In this document: piece by piece, positions 25,370-34,718 of the stretch
How positions within the stretch are numbered: the stretch's first letter is position 1
Layout: each line of letters starts with the position of its first letter
NCBI RefSeq assembly: GCF_002150765.1
Contig: NZ_MUYM01000027.1
Span: 1 to 64,000, forward strand
Length of the DNA stretch: 64,000 bases
Source of the DNA: Lentzea kentuckyensis
Lineage (GTDB): Bacteria; Actinomycetota; Actinomycetes; Mycobacteriales; Pseudonocardiaceae
Direction: 5' to 3'
Program-made: the position numbers and the translations under genes
The notes under the pieces: generated by a model
Databases searched by the model: none
The model's input: the letters and a program-made list of their open reading frames with translations, nothing else
Told to the model about the DNA's origin: nothing

Positions 25370-26392
25370 ATGCGTGAGCTGACGTACGTCGCCCGGCGCG
25401 TCGTCGAATGGCGGGAGGTGCCGGACCCGGCCCTGCGGTCGGACCGTGACGCGATCGTGGCGCCGGTCGCGGCGACCTCGTGCGACGTCGACTCGGCGAT
25501 CCTGGCCGGGCACGGCCCGATCGCACCGCCGTTCGCCATCGGGCACGAGTGCGTCGCCAGGGTCGTCGAGGTCGGCGATGCGATCAGCCACGTGGCGCCG
25601 GGCGATCTGGTCGTCGTGCCGTGGGCGATCTCGTGCGGGGACTGCGAACGGTGCCGCGCGGGACTGCCGACGCACTGCACGTCGGTGCCGCACATAGCGA
25701 TGTTCGGCGCGCCGATCGGGGGTGGCTGGGGTGGGCTGTTCTCCGATCTGGTCCGGGTTCCGTGGGCCGACGCGATGCTGGTGCCGCTGCCGGCCGGGCT
25801 GGACCCGATCGCCATGGCCTCGGCCAGCGACAACTGGTCCCTGGCGTGGCGGCTGGTCGCGCCGCACCTCACGACCCGGCCCGGAGCACGGGTGCTCGTC
25901 ATCGCCAGGGGCAGCATCGGCCTCTACGTGTGCGACATCGCCCGCGCGCTCGGCGCGGCCGACGTGCTCTACGTCGACCCGGATCCCGCCCACCGGGCGA
26001 TCGCCGAGACCTACGGTGTCCGCACCGCCGAGGCGATCGAGCCGGTCCACCACGGCTTCGACCTGGCGATCGAGTCCACTGGCCGGGTCGACCAGCTCAC
26101 CATCGCCCTGCGGTCACTGGTCCCGGAAGGCTTCTGCGAAAGCGCCGGCAACCATTTCCGCCCCGGCGAGCTGCCGTTGCTGGAGATGTACCTCACCGGG
26201 GTGACCATGCGCATCGCCAGGGACAACGTACGCGCGCACCTGCCCGCGGCGCTCGACCTCGCCCAGTCCGGGCGGGTGAACCCGCGGCGGGTCGTGTCGG
26301 ACGTGTTCGGCTGGGAGCAACTGCCCGACGCGCTGCCGGAACGGCACCTGAAACCGGTCTTCGTCCGTGACCTGCCGGCCGGGGTCCGGTAG
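25370..26392 (+). CDS. Zinc-dependent alcohol dehydrogenase family protein
   Basis: A 340-residue zinc MDR. The catalytic zinc site is suggested by the Cys in ATSCDVD and by GHE. The structural zinc loop has four Cys in CGDCERCRAGLPTHC. The Rossmann part is ARVLVIARGSIGLYVCDIAR, where the GxGxxG is worn (ARGSIG). The ATG at 25370 has GGAGG at good spacing; the upstream ATG 25352 overlaps the operator and was rejected. It is the first of three tightly packed genes. The second gene is a homologue, so the pair may be a duplicated or heteromeric enzyme. Substrate unknown. Confidence 0.92.
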   Translation: MRELTYVARRVVEWREVPDPALRSDRDAIVAPVAATSCDVDSAILAGHGPIAPPFAIGHECVARVVEVGDAISHVAPGDLVVVPWAISCGDCERCRAGLPTHCTSVPHIAMFGAPIGGGWGGLFSDLVRVPWADAMLVPLPAGLDPIAMASASDNWSLAWRLVAPHLTTRPGARVLVIARGSIGLYVCDIARALGAADVLYVDPDPAHRAIAETYGVRTAEAIEPVHHGFDLAIESTGRVDQLTIALRSLVPEGFCESAGNHFRPGELPLLEMYLTGVTMRIARDNVRAHLPAALDLAQSGRVNPRRVVSDVFGWEQLPDALPERHLKPVFVRDLPAGVR

Positions 26393-26394
26393 GC

Positions 26395-27528
26395 GTGTCC
26401 GTGGTGCGTGAGCTGCGGTTCGAACGAAGCGGCCGGCTGGCCTGGCACGAACGTCCCCAGCCGTCACTCGTCGATCCCGGTGATGCGATCGTGCGCCCGT
26501 TCGTCGCTGGCCGCTGTGACGGCGACACCCTGCCGATCCACCGGCCGGTGTCCCGGGCACTGCAGGCGGGGATGGCGCTGGGCCTGGTCGACCCGGTGGT
26601 CGGCGGCATCTGCGGCGACGTCCCGTTTCGCGGGCCGTTCCCGATCGGCCACGAATGCGTCGCCGAGATCGTGGAGCTCGGGCCGCAGGTGACCCGGCTG
26701 CGGGTCGGCCAGCGGGTGATCGTGCCGTGGGCGGTGTCCTGCGGCACGTGCCCCTCCTGCCGACGCGGCCTGACAGCCAAGTGCTCCACCACCGCCGGTG
26801 CCGGAGTCCTTGCCGCCTACGGGTTCGGGCCGGCGAGCGGCCCGTGGGGCGGCATGATCACCGACGCCCTCCGCGTTCCGTTCGCGGAGCACATGCTCGT
26901 GCCGGTCCCGTCCGGTGTGCCTGTCGAACGGGTCGCCGCGGCCAGCGACAACCTCGCCGACGCCTGGCGTGCGGTCGTTCTGCCACTGGCGGCCAGGGAA
27001 GGCGGGTCGGTGCTCGTCCTCGGCGGCGGTGCCAGGAGCATCGGTCTCTACGCGGCCGCACTCGCCGCCGCGCACGGTGCGTCCACTGTGGACTACCTCG
27101 ACGACGACTCCGGACGGCGCTCGATCGCCGAGTCCTTCGGTGCCAGGGCACACCCGGCAGATCGCAGGCCCAGCAGCTACGACGTGGTCGTGGAAGCCAC
27201 CTCGCGCCCCGCCGGGCTTCGGCGTGCGCTGCGCGCCCTCGCTCCCGGCGGAGTGTGCACCGCCGTCGGCTACTACCTGGCCACCGGCACCCGCGTGCCG
27301 CTGATGCACATGTACGCCACCGACGCGACGCTGCGCGTCGGCGTCTCCCACAGTCGCGCCGTGCTGCCCGAACTGCTGGATTTCGTCCACCGCACCGGTT
27401 TCCCCGCCGAACGCGTCACCACCCTGGACGCATCGTGGGACGACGCGCCGGCCGCCTACGCCGCCAGGACCACCAAGGTCGTCCTCCGCCGTGACCCCCT
27501 CACCCCGACACCAGGAGACAGAACATGA
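26395..27528 (+). CDS. Zinc-dependent alcohol dehydrogenase family protein
   Basis: A 377-residue MDR paralogue of the preceding gene, starting at GTG 26395, two bases after its stop. The segment GRCDGDT corresponds to the catalytic Cys region, GHE is kept, and CGTCPSCRRGLTAKC carries the structural zinc Cys. A cofactor loop GGGARSIGLYAAALA follows. GPWGGMITDALRVPFAEHML matches GGWGGLFSDLVRVPWADAML in its partner. It overlaps the next gene by four bases (ATGA). The two may act as consecutive or joint dehydrogenases on one pathway. Substrate unknown. Confidence 0.92.
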   Translation: MSVVRELRFERSGRLAWHERPQPSLVDPGDAIVRPFVAGRCDGDTLPIHRPVSRALQAGMALGLVDPVVGGICGDVPFRGPFPIGHECVAEIVELGPQVTRLRVGQRVIVPWAVSCGTCPSCRRGLTAKCSTTAGAGVLAAYGFGPASGPWGGMITDALRVPFAEHMLVPVPSGVPVERVAAASDNLADAWRAVVLPLAAREGGSVLVLGGGARSIGLYAAALAAAHGASTVDYLDDDSGRRSIAESFGARAHPADRRPSSYDVVVEATSRPAGLRRALRALAPGGVCTAVGYYLATGTRVPLMHMYATDATLRVGVSHSRAVLPELLDFVHRTGFPAERVTTLDASWDDAPAAYAARTTKVVLRRDPLTPTPGDRT

Positions 27529-28001
27529 CCGTCATCACCGTGAACACCACGACGGACCGGCTGAGCCGGGAACAGCGCCGCGTCCTCGCCGAGGCGCTGA
27601 CCGACGCGGTGCTCGTGCCGGAGATCGGTCAGTTCGCGCCGGCCGCACGAGCCGGTTTCCAGGTGCACTTCGTGGAACGCGAGCCGGACATGATGGCCAT
27701 CGGCGGCAGGCTGCTGGCCGACGCCGGGCCGGAACTCGACGTCATGGTCATCGACGTGGCGGTCATGGACGCGGACTGGCGCCAGGACGTCCGCGCCCAG
27801 GTCATCGAGCGCGTGCTCGCCGCGATGGCCGACGCCTGCGGGCTCGACCGGCCGGCACCGGGCTGGTGGGTCAACTTCCGGGTCATCGACGAGGGCAGCT
27901 GGGGTGCGAGCGGTGGCGTCCTGTCCGTCCTCTCCCTTCTCGGAAGTGGTGTGTTCACCGAGGAGAAGGCCGAGATGATCCGCGCGGCCATGGAGGTGTG
28001 A
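27525..28001 (+). CDS. Tautomerase-like protein
   Basis: A 158-residue protein with a 4-oxalocrotonate-tautomerase-like pattern: an N-terminal strand (TVITVNTTTDRLSREQRRVL), a helix of the type EALTDAVL, and then a second similar half. The catalytic Pro1 of the family is not at residue 2 (the protein begins Met-Thr-Val), so classic tautomerase activity is doubtful. It is coupled by ATGA overlap to the second dehydrogenase and probably acts in the same pathway or as a structural relative. The assignment is moderately sure. Confidence 0.75.
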   Translation: MTVITVNTTTDRLSREQRRVLAEALTDAVLVPEIGQFAPAARAGFQVHFVEREPDMMAIGGRLLADAGPELDVMVIDVAVMDADWRQDVRAQVIERVLAAMADACGLDRPAPGWWVNFRVIDEGSWGASGGVLSVLSLLGSGVFTEEKAEMIRAAMEV

Positions 28002-28011
28002 CCGGGTCGGG

Positions 28012-28476
28012 TCAGGCCTTGGGGCGTTGTTTGATTCCGGCCGCGAGGAGGCCGACCACTTCGGCGATCCGGGCCGCGCGCAGTTCCGGGCGACGGCTGG
28101 TGCCGTCGATCCAGCGCAGGTAGGCGCGGCGGTAGAACTGGGCGAGGGAGTCGAAGAACGCGGCGGCCGCCGGCTCGGCGTCGAGCGCGGCCGCTATGTC
28201 GTCGGCGAGGTCGGCGCGTTGCGGGCCTTCCGGGGACAGTTCGATCTCGGCGTGGTCGCCGGGTGCCAGGTTGTTGTCGCGCAACCAGGCGTGGGTGAAG
28301 ACGATCTGGCGGTCGGACGCCTCGATGACACCGCGGAAGCGCACCCCGTTGATCGTGCCGGTGACGTGGTGCCGGGACTTGACGCCCCAGACCTGGTCGG
28401 GGTCGAACGGAACGGGCACCACCACGCGGCCACGGTCCTCCGCGCGCGCCGTGCCGGTGAAACGGCGTGCCGTCAT
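28012..28476 (-). CDS. DUF1905/YdeI-like OmdA domain protein
   Basis: A 154-residue protein. The N-terminal RFTGTARAEDRGRVVVPVPF, GVKSRHHVTGTINGVRFRG is the DUF1905 beta domain, and the C-terminal AQFYRRAYLRWIDGTSRRPE, then RAARIAEVVGLLAAG, is the YdeI/OmpD-associated helical part. Such proteins occur widely as stress-linked or bacteriocin-protection-like proteins without a defined biochemical role. The start at ATG 28476 was chosen because the upstream extension lacks similarity. It is convergent with the tautomerase-like gene with 10 bases between. Confidence 0.85.
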   Translation of the reverse strand: MTARRFTGTARAEDRGRVVVPVPFDPDQVWGVKSRHHVTGTINGVRFRGVIEASDRQIVFTHAWLRDNNLAPGDHAEIELSPEGPQRADLADDIAAALDAEPAAAAFFDSLAQFYRRAYLRWIDGTSRRPELRAARIAEVVGLLAAGIKQRPKA

Positions 28477-28513
28477 GGCAGCGATCGTAACGGCGTGGAG
28501 GTCCGGCCGGAGG

Positions 28514-29725
28514 TCAACCGGCGACCAGGACGGCCAGCCGTTCGGGCGCGTCGGCCAGCACGAGTGCGGCCGCACCACGCACCCCCGCGCTGTCACCCAG
28601 CGCGCCCGGCACGACGCGCAGGTCGCTGGTGTGCCAGCTCATGGCGTTGCGCTGCACCGCCCGGCGGATGGGCGTGACCAGGGCGTCGCCGGCCGCGGCC
28701 AGTTCGCCGCCGATGACGACCAGCTCGGGGTTGACGATCGTGACCGCCTGGGCCAGCGCGCGACCGACCGCGTCGCCGGCGTCCTCCATCGCGCGGATCG
28801 CGCCTCGGTCGCCTGCGCGCACCAAATGGATCAGCTCGGCGGTCGAGGCGGGTTCGGCGGTGCCCGTGGACAGCAGCTTCGCTATCGCGGCCGGGCTGGC
28901 GACGGTTTCCAGGCAGCCCCGGTTGCCGCAGCGGCAGATCGCGCCGGACGGTTCGACGATGACGTGGCCCAGTTCGCCTGCCAGGCCGCCCGCGCCGAGC
29001 AGCAGCCGGCCGTCCGAGATGACGCCCGCGCCGATGCCGGTGGACAGTCTGATGTAGACGACGTCGCCGCAGTGCTGCGCGACGCCGTGGCGGTGTTCGG
29101 CGAGCACGGCGGCGTTGGCGTCGTTGACCAGCCGCACCGCGAACCCGGTGCGCTCACGCAGTTCGTCGGTGGGGCGCACGCCGATCCAGCCGGGCATGAT
29201 GCCCTCGGCCAGCAACGTGCCGTGCCGGTCGATCGGGCACGCGATGCCCATGCCGACGCCCAGGATCCGCTCCGCCGGGATGCCGGTGGCGTGGCGTGCC
29301 TCCGCGATCAGCTCCGCGGTCTCGGTGAGCACTTCGTCGGAGTCGTTGTCCACCAACCGATGCAGGTCGCGGTCCCACACCGGCTCGCCGAACAGGTCGC
29401 ACAGCACGACCCGGACGTGATCACGGCCGATGTCCACGCCCAGCGCGTAGGCGGCGTGCCGGTTGAGCGACAGCGTGCGTGCCGGTCGGCCGGTGCGCAG
29501 GCCGTCCGCGCGGTTCGCGTCCTCGTCGGTCACGACGCCGGCCCGGATCAGGTCGGCGATCACCGAGCCGACGGTCGCGCGGGCGAGGCCGGTCCGGCGC
29601 ATGAGATCGGGCCGCGACAGCCGCCGGGTCTCCGCCAGCGCTTCGAGGACTCGCACCCTGCCCAGGTTGCGCAGGTTGACCGGGGGATCGGGCGTCGGCC
29701 GGACAGCGGGCACGGGGCGCGGCAT
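28514..29725 (-). CDS. ROK family transcriptional regulator
   Basis: A 403-residue ROK regulator. An N-terminal winged HTH (RVRVLEALAETRRLSRPDLM, then RRTGLARATVGSVIADL) is followed by a sugar-kinase-like domain with the ROK signature GLAGELGHVIVEP and the zinc site ICRCGNRGCLE. It is divergent from the GH3 gene, with about 170 bases between, so control of the xylan/cellulose genes at 29897-34708 by a sugar ligand is likely. NagC/XylR-type proteins of this size usually act as repressors released by sugar. The upstream gap also contains a LacI-like box. Confidence 0.93.
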   Translation of the reverse strand: MPRPVPAVRPTPDPPVNLRNLGRVRVLEALAETRRLSRPDLMRRTGLARATVGSVIADLIRAGVVTDEDANRADGLRTGRPARTLSLNRHAAYALGVDIGRDHVRVVLCDLFGEPVWDRDLHRLVDNDSDEVLTETAELIAEARHATGIPAERILGVGMGIACPIDRHGTLLAEGIMPGWIGVRPTDELRERTGFAVRLVNDANAAVLAEHRHGVAQHCGDVVYIRLSTGIGAGVISDGRLLLGAGGLAGELGHVIVEPSGAICRCGNRGCLETVASPAAIAKLLSTGTAEPASTAELIHLVRAGDRGAIRAMEDAGDAVGRALAQAVTIVNPELVVIGGELAAAGDALVTPIRRAVQRNAMSWHTSDLRVVPGALGDSAGVRGAAALVLADAPERLAVLVAG

Positions 29726-29797
29726 CCGGCCACGGTAGCAGGACAGTTTGGCCGACTTTGACGTTAAGTGACCGCCGCGAGACCCGGATGGACCTTG

Positions 29798-29811
29798 TTT
29801 TAGCGCTCAAG
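29798..29811. promoter_or_regulatory. LacI-like AGCGCT box before GH3 gene
   Basis: TTTTAGCGCTCAAG has an AGCGCT centre with TT/AA flanks (TTNAGCGCTNAA), close to the perfect box TGTTAGCGCTAACA found before the GH62 gene (10 of 14 matches). It lies about 85 bases upstream of the GH3 start and could be bound by the LacI protein of 44770-45804 or a relative. Inference from similarity. Confidence 0.45.
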
Positions 29812-29896
29812 AGAGGCGAACTCTGTGGTCCGCGCTAGCTGTCTGCGCCCAATAGCGTCGAAACGACGAGAGCCACCTGCGATGTCGGAGGTACTC

Positions 29897-32800
29897 ATGT
29901 CCGCAGTCCCCAACGGTCGTCGGTGCGGATGGGCAGCCACAGCCGCGGCGCTGGTCGCGGCACTCGTGGTCCCCGCGGTGCCCACTCAGGCAGCGAGTGA
30001 GCGACCCGTCTACCTGGACACCCGGCACTCCTTCGCCGAGCGGGCCGCCGACCTGGTGTCGCGGATGACGTTGAGCGAGAAGGTGTTGCAGCTGCGCACC
30101 AACAGCGCGCCCGCCATCCCGCGGCTGGGCGTGCAGCAGTACACGTACTGGAGCGAAGGACAGCACGGGCTCAACCTGCTCGGCGCGAACACGAACGACG
30201 GCGGCGTCGGCGGTGGCGTGCGCGGCACCAGCTTCCCGACGAACTTCGCGAGCTCCATGTCGTGGGACCCCGAGCTGATGTACCAGGCGACGACGGCGAT
30301 CTCCGACGAGGCGCGCGGTGTGCTGGACAAGTCGCTGTGGGGCGTGGCGCAGAACAACATCGGCCCGGACAAGGCGAACTACGGTTCGCTGACCTACTGG
30401 GCGCCGACCGTGAACATGGACCGCGATCCCCGATGGGGCCGCAACGACGAGGCGTTCGGCGAGGACCCGCTCCTGGTGGCCAGGATGGCAGGGGCGTTCG
30501 TCAACGGCTACCAGGGCCAGACCCGCACCGGATCGCCCTTGTCGCGATACCTGAAGGTCGCGGCCACGGCGAAACACTTCGCGCTCAACGACGTGGAGAA
30601 CGACCGGCACGCGGACAGCTCGGACACGACCGACGCGAACATCCGCGACTACTACACCGCGCAGTTCCGCAGCCTGATCGAGGACGCACGCGTCTCCGGG
30701 CTCATGACGTCGTACAACGCGGTCAACGGCACCCCGGCGCCCGCCGACACCTACCTGACGAACGCGCTGGCGCAACGGACCTACGGCTTCAACGGCTACA
30801 GCACGTCCGACTGCGGCGCCGTCGGCGACGTCTACGCGCCGGGCAGCCACAACTGGGCGCCGCCCGGCTGGACCACCGCCACCGTCAACGGCACGGCGGT
30901 CTGGACGAACACCGCGACCGGGGCGAAGGTCTCCGGTGCCGCGGGCGGGCAGGCGTACGCGTTGCGCGCGGGCACCCAGCTCAACTGCACCGGCGCGGAA
31001 GCCACGGTCGCCAACATCCAGGAGGCGATCAACGCCGGCGTGCTCAGCGAGGCCGTCATCGACAACGCGCTGGTGCACGTGTTCACCACGCGCATGCGGA
31101 CCGGCGAGTTCGACCCGCCGGGAAGCGTGCCGTACACCAAGATCACCAAGGACGAGGTCGAGCACCCGGAGCACCAGGCACTGGCCGCCAAGATCGCGGC
31201 GAACTCGTTGGTGTTGCTGAAGAACGACACCGTCCCCGGCACGAGCGGCAAGCTGCTGCCCGCCGACCCGGCGAAGCTGAACAACGTCGTGATCGTCGGC
31301 GACCTGGCCGGCGTCGTCACCCTCGGCGGCTACTCCGGTGACCCGTCGGTGAAGGTGAGCCCGGTGCAGGGCATCACCTCGGCGGTCAAGGCCGCGAACC
31401 CCGGCGCCACCGTCACTTTCGACGCCTGCGGCACGTCCACGACGGCGACGACCCCGGCGAACTGCTCGGCGCAGACCCTGGCCGCCATCTCCTCCGCCGA
31501 CCTGGTGATCGTGTTCGTCGGCACCGACCAGAACCTCGCGACCGAGGGCAAGGACCGCACCACCATCGCCATGCCGAGCGCCTACCGCTCGTTGATCGAC
31601 CAGGTCAACGCTGTCGGCAACCGCCGGACGGCACTGGCGATCCAGGCGAACGGCCCGGTCACCATCGACGACGTGCGGGGGAACTTCCCGGCCATCGTGT
31701 TCAGCGGCTACAACGGCCAAAGCCAGGGCACCGCGCTCGCCGACGTGTTGCTGGGCAGGCAGAACCCGAGCGGGCACCTGAACTTCACCTGGTACAAGGA
31801 CGACACGCAGCTGCCGAACATGAAGAACTACGGGCTGACGCCGGCTCAGACCGGTGGTCTCGGCCGCACGTACCAGTACTTCACCGGCACGCCCACGTAC
31901 CCGTTCGGTTTCGGTGGCAGCTACACCACGTTCGCTTACTCGCACGTGACGACGAACGCGCGGACGGCCACCGCGGACGGCCGCGTGACCGTGCACGCCG
32001 ACGTCACCAACACCGGCTCGGTGCCGGGCGCCACCGTGGCCCAGCTCTACGCGGCCACGCCGTTCACCGTGCCCGGCGTGGAACTGCCGCGCAAACGACT
32101 GGCCGGATTCCAGAAGACCGCCGTGCTGAAGCCCGGTCAGACGCAGCACGTCGCGATTCAGGTGCGGCTCAGCGATCTGGCGTTCTGGGACCAGCAGAAG
32201 CAGAAGCAGACCGTCTACAACGGACAGTACGTGTTCGGGGTGGGCGCGGACGCCGAGCACGTCGTCACCTCGCGTCCGGTGGCGGTGCACGGGACGATCA
32301 AGCCGCGCGTCCAATACGTCACCGTGCAGCCCACGCAGACGGTGTTCGCGCCTGGCCAGACCCTCGACCTGACCGGCAAGAACCCGTGGATCGCCGACAC
32401 CACCGGGCGTCCCGGTGAGCACGTGATCGCGGACCGGGTTGTGGAGGCGGTCAACAACGACGAGTCGTTCGTCGACTTGACGAAGGCGCACGTCACCTAC
32501 CGCAGCAGCGACCAGAAGGTGGCCACGGTCAGCCGGACCGGCAAGGTCACCACGGTGGCGGCCGGTGTGGCGACCATCAGCGTCACCGTCGACGGCGTCA
32601 CCGGCACGACGCCGGTCGTGGTCAAACAGCCGTTCTCGCTCAGCGCGCCCACTCGGGTGTCACCGGGCACGGCCTTCACCGCCACCACCACGTTGCCCAA
32701 CCCGGCGAACGCCCGGCCGTTGCGCGACGTCGTCATGACGTTGACCGTGCCGAGCGGGTGGACCGTCGAGGCCACCACACCGTCCAGGTTCGCCACCGTC

Positions 32801-33538
32801 GAGCCCGGTCAGACCGTGCGGACGACCTGGCAGGTGACCGCGCCCGCCACGACCCAGCCCGGCAAGTTCGCCGTCTCGGCCCAGGCGGCGTTCACCTCCG
32901 CCAACGGCCGTGGCAACTCGAGCGACTCGGCGACGCTGATCCTGCCGCACGCCCCGTATCCGTCGCTGGAAGCAGCCTTCGACAACGTGGGCATCACCGA
33001 CGACACCAACACCGCGCCCGGCAACCTCGACGGCGGTGGCGCCAGCTTCTCCGCCCAGGCACTGGCCGGCGCCACGCCCAGTCTCACCTCCGGTGCCACG
33101 TTCGTCCACAACGGACTGACGTTCACCTGGCCGAGCTCGGCCCCCGGCACCAAGGACAACGTGGTGGCCGGTGGCGTGGCCGGCGGCCAGATCATCGAGA
33201 TCTCCGGCTCCGGCAGGACACTCGGCCTGATCGGCACCGGTGACTACGGCAGCCCGTCGGGCACCGCGACGGTGACCTACACCGACGGCACCACCGAGTC
33301 CCACACCGTCTCCTTCGCGGACTGGTGGGCCAACGCGGCCATCGGCGGCGACATCGTCGCCACGGTGCCGTACCTCAACAACAGCAACGGCCAGCTGAAC
33401 CAGCGGGTGAGCCTCTACTACGCCCCGATTCCGCTGCAGGCGGGCAAGACGGTCCGGTACCTGACTCTGCCGGACATCAGCAACGGGGCGAACAAGGGCG
33501 AGGCGGCGATGCACATCTTCAGCGTCGCCATCGGCTGA
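29897..33538 (+). CDS. Secreted multidomain GH3 glycosidase, beta-xylosidase type
   Basis: A 1213-residue secreted enzyme. Signal peptide at about 10-35 (ATAAALVAALVVPAVPTQAA), then a GH3 N-domain with YTYWSEGQHGL, KHFALNDVE and the nucleophile Asp305 in TSDCGAV, which is the beta-xylosidase-type variant of SDW. The GH3 C-domain has Glu550 in ATEGKDR as probable acid/base, followed by a fibronectin-III-like domain, a Big_2-type Ig-like domain, an NPCBM/NEW3-like domain (PSGWTVEATTPSRFATVEPG) and a C-terminal beta-sandwich. The ATG at 29897 with GGAGG was preferred to ATG 29882. It is followed after 18 bases by a CBM2 protein, so they share a transcript. Expected role: xylo-oligosaccharide release outside the cell. 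Confidence 0.94.
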   Translation: MSAVPNGRRCGWAATAAALVAALVVPAVPTQAASERPVYLDTRHSFAERAADLVSRMTLSEKVLQLRTNSAPAIPRLGVQQYTYWSEGQHGLNLLGANTNDGGVGGGVRGTSFPTNFASSMSWDPELMYQATTAISDEARGVLDKSLWGVAQNNIGPDKANYGSLTYWAPTVNMDRDPRWGRNDEAFGEDPLLVARMAGAFVNGYQGQTRTGSPLSRYLKVAATAKHFALNDVENDRHADSSDTTDANIRDYYTAQFRSLIEDARVSGLMTSYNAVNGTPAPADTYLTNALAQRTYGFNGYSTSDCGAVGDVYAPGSHNWAPPGWTTATVNGTAVWTNTATGAKVSGAAGGQAYALRAGTQLNCTGAEATVANIQEAINAGVLSEAVIDNALVHVFTTRMRTGEFDPPGSVPYTKITKDEVEHPEHQALAAKIAANSLVLLKNDTVPGTSGKLLPADPAKLNNVVIVGDLAGVVTLGGYSGDPSVKVSPVQGITSAVKAANPGATVTFDACGTSTTATTPANCSAQTLAAISSADLVIVFVGTDQNLATEGKDRTTIAMPSAYRSLIDQVNAVGNRRTALAIQANGPVTIDDVRGNFPAIVFSGYNGQSQGTALADVLLGRQNPSGHLNFTWYKDDTQLPNMKNYGLTPAQTGGLGRTYQYFTGTPTYPFGFGGSYTTFAYSHVTTNARTATADGRVTVHADVTNTGSVPGATVAQLYAATPFTVPGVELPRKRLAGFQKTAVLKPGQTQHVAIQVRLSDLAFWDQQKQKQTVYNGQYVFGVGADAEHVVTSRPVAVHGTIKPRVQYVTVQPTQTVFAPGQTLDLTGKNPWIADTTGRPGEHVIADRVVEAVNNDESFVDLTKAHVTYRSSDQKVATVSRTGKVTTVAAGVATISVTVDGVTGTTPVVVKQPFSLSAPTRVSPGTAFTATTTLPNPANARPLRDVVMTLTVPSGWTVEATTPSRFATVEPGQTVRTTWQVTAPATTQPGKFAVSAQAAFTSANGRGNSSDSATLILPHAPYPSLEAAFDNVGITDDTNTAPGNLDGGGASFSAQALAGATPSLTSGATFVHNGLTFTWPSSAPGTKDNVVAGGVAGGQIIEISGSGRTLGLIGTGDYGSPSGTATVTYTDGTTESHTVSFADWWANAAIGGDIVATVPYLNNSNGQLNQRVSLYYAPIPLQAGKTVRYLTLPDISNGANKGEAAMHIFSVAIG

Positions 33539-33556
33539 CCACGACAGGAGAGGCAC

Positions 33557-34708
33557 ATGCGCCGGAGCACGAGCGGTGTCCTGATCATGGCCGCGGTGGC
33601 GGCCGCGGTGACGGGGGTGATCATCGCGAGCCCCGTCACCGGGCGCGCGGTCGACGCGCCCGCGTGCGTGGTCGGCTACCAGGTCGACCAGTGGAGCAAC
33701 GGTTTCGTCGCACAGGTGAAGGTGACCAACAACGGCGCCCCTGTGGACGGCTGGACGCTGACCTGGACCTTCGCCGGCGACCAGCGCGTCACCTCCGGGT
33801 GGAGCGCCGACGTCACGCAGTCCGGCAAGGTCGTGACCGCGCGGAACCAGACGTTCAACCGCGCCATCGCGACCGGCGCGTCCGTCCAGTTCGGATTCCA
33901 GGCGACCTTCCAGGGCACCAACGACACACCAACGGACTTCACCCTCAACGGTGTGCGGTGCAACGACACCAACCCACCGACGACAACAACCACACCACCG
34001 ACAACGACAACGACGACACCACAACTGCCGCCACCTGGCTGTCCGAGTGGCGCGTTCTGCGACGGCTTCGAGAACCAGACCGGGACGACGCCGGCCGGGG
34101 ACTGGTCGCTGATGTTCCCGAACTGCCAGGGAACCGGCACCGCGACCGTCGACAGCGCGACGGCGCGCAGCGGCACCAGGTCGATCCGGGTCGACGGCAG
34201 GGCCGGATACTGCAACCACGTGTTCCTCGCGACGTCCAGGCCGACAGGTCAGTACACGCGGTTCTACGTCCGCCACACCACCGCGCTGCCGGAGGCGCAC
34301 GTGACCTTCCTGGCCATGAAGGACACCGCTGACGGCGGCAAGGACCTGCGGATGGGCGGCCAGAACCGCGCCCTGCAGTGGAACCGCGAGTCCGACGACG
34401 CCACGCTGCCGGAGCAGAGCCCGGCCGGGGTCGCCCAGAGCACCCCGCTGGCGGTGAACCAGTGGACCTGTGTGGAGTTCGGGATCACCGGTTCGGAACT
34501 GCGGACCTGGGTCAACGGCACCGAGGTCGCGGGGCTGCGCGCGGACGGAGTGTCCACACCGGACGTGGACGCGCAGTGGCTCCGCCGCGCCGGATGGCGG
34601 CCGGCGCTGACCAATTTCCGGCTCGGCTGGGAAAGTTACGGCAGCGGCGACGACACGCTGTGGTTCGACGACGTCGTGCTGGCGTCGTCGCGGATCGGGT
34701 GTTCCTGA
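33557..34708 (+). CDS. Secreted CBM2 protein with Cip1-like C-terminal domain
   Basis: A 383-residue secreted protein. After a signal peptide comes a family-2 carbohydrate-binding module (about 35-138: CVVGYQVDQWSNGFVAQVKV to NGVRC with Cys at both ends), a Thr/Pro linker (PPTTTTTPPTTTTTTP), and a C-terminal beta-jelly-roll domain (FCDGFENQTGTTPAGDWSLM to DDTLWFDDVVLASS). That last domain resembles the Cip1 group of cellulose-induced proteins, whose activity is debated. It is cotranscribed with the GH3 gene and followed by a strong terminator. It probably binds crystalline cellulose and acts on attached polysaccharide. Confidence 0.87.
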   Translation: MRRSTSGVLIMAAVAAAVTGVIIASPVTGRAVDAPACVVGYQVDQWSNGFVAQVKVTNNGAPVDGWTLTWTFAGDQRVTSGWSADVTQSGKVVTARNQTFNRAIATGASVQFGFQATFQGTNDTPTDFTLNGVRCNDTNPPTTTTTPPTTTTTTPQLPPPGCPSGAFCDGFENQTGTTPAGDWSLMFPNCQGTGTATVDSATARSGTRSIRVDGRAGYCNHVFLATSRPTGQYTRFYVRHTTALPEAHVTFLAMKDTADGGKDLRMGGQNRALQWNRESDDATLPEQSPAGVAQSTPLAVNQWTCVEFGITGSELRTWVNGTEVAGLRADGVSTPDVDAQWLRRAGWRPALTNFRLGWESYGSGDDTLWFDDVVLASSRIGCS

Positions 34709-34718
34709 GACACGGCAC

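Noticed and set aside
29807..32491. 894-residue open frame on the minus strand
   Set aside because: It is antisense to the GH3 enzyme; Arg/Val/Gly-rich and without any domain.
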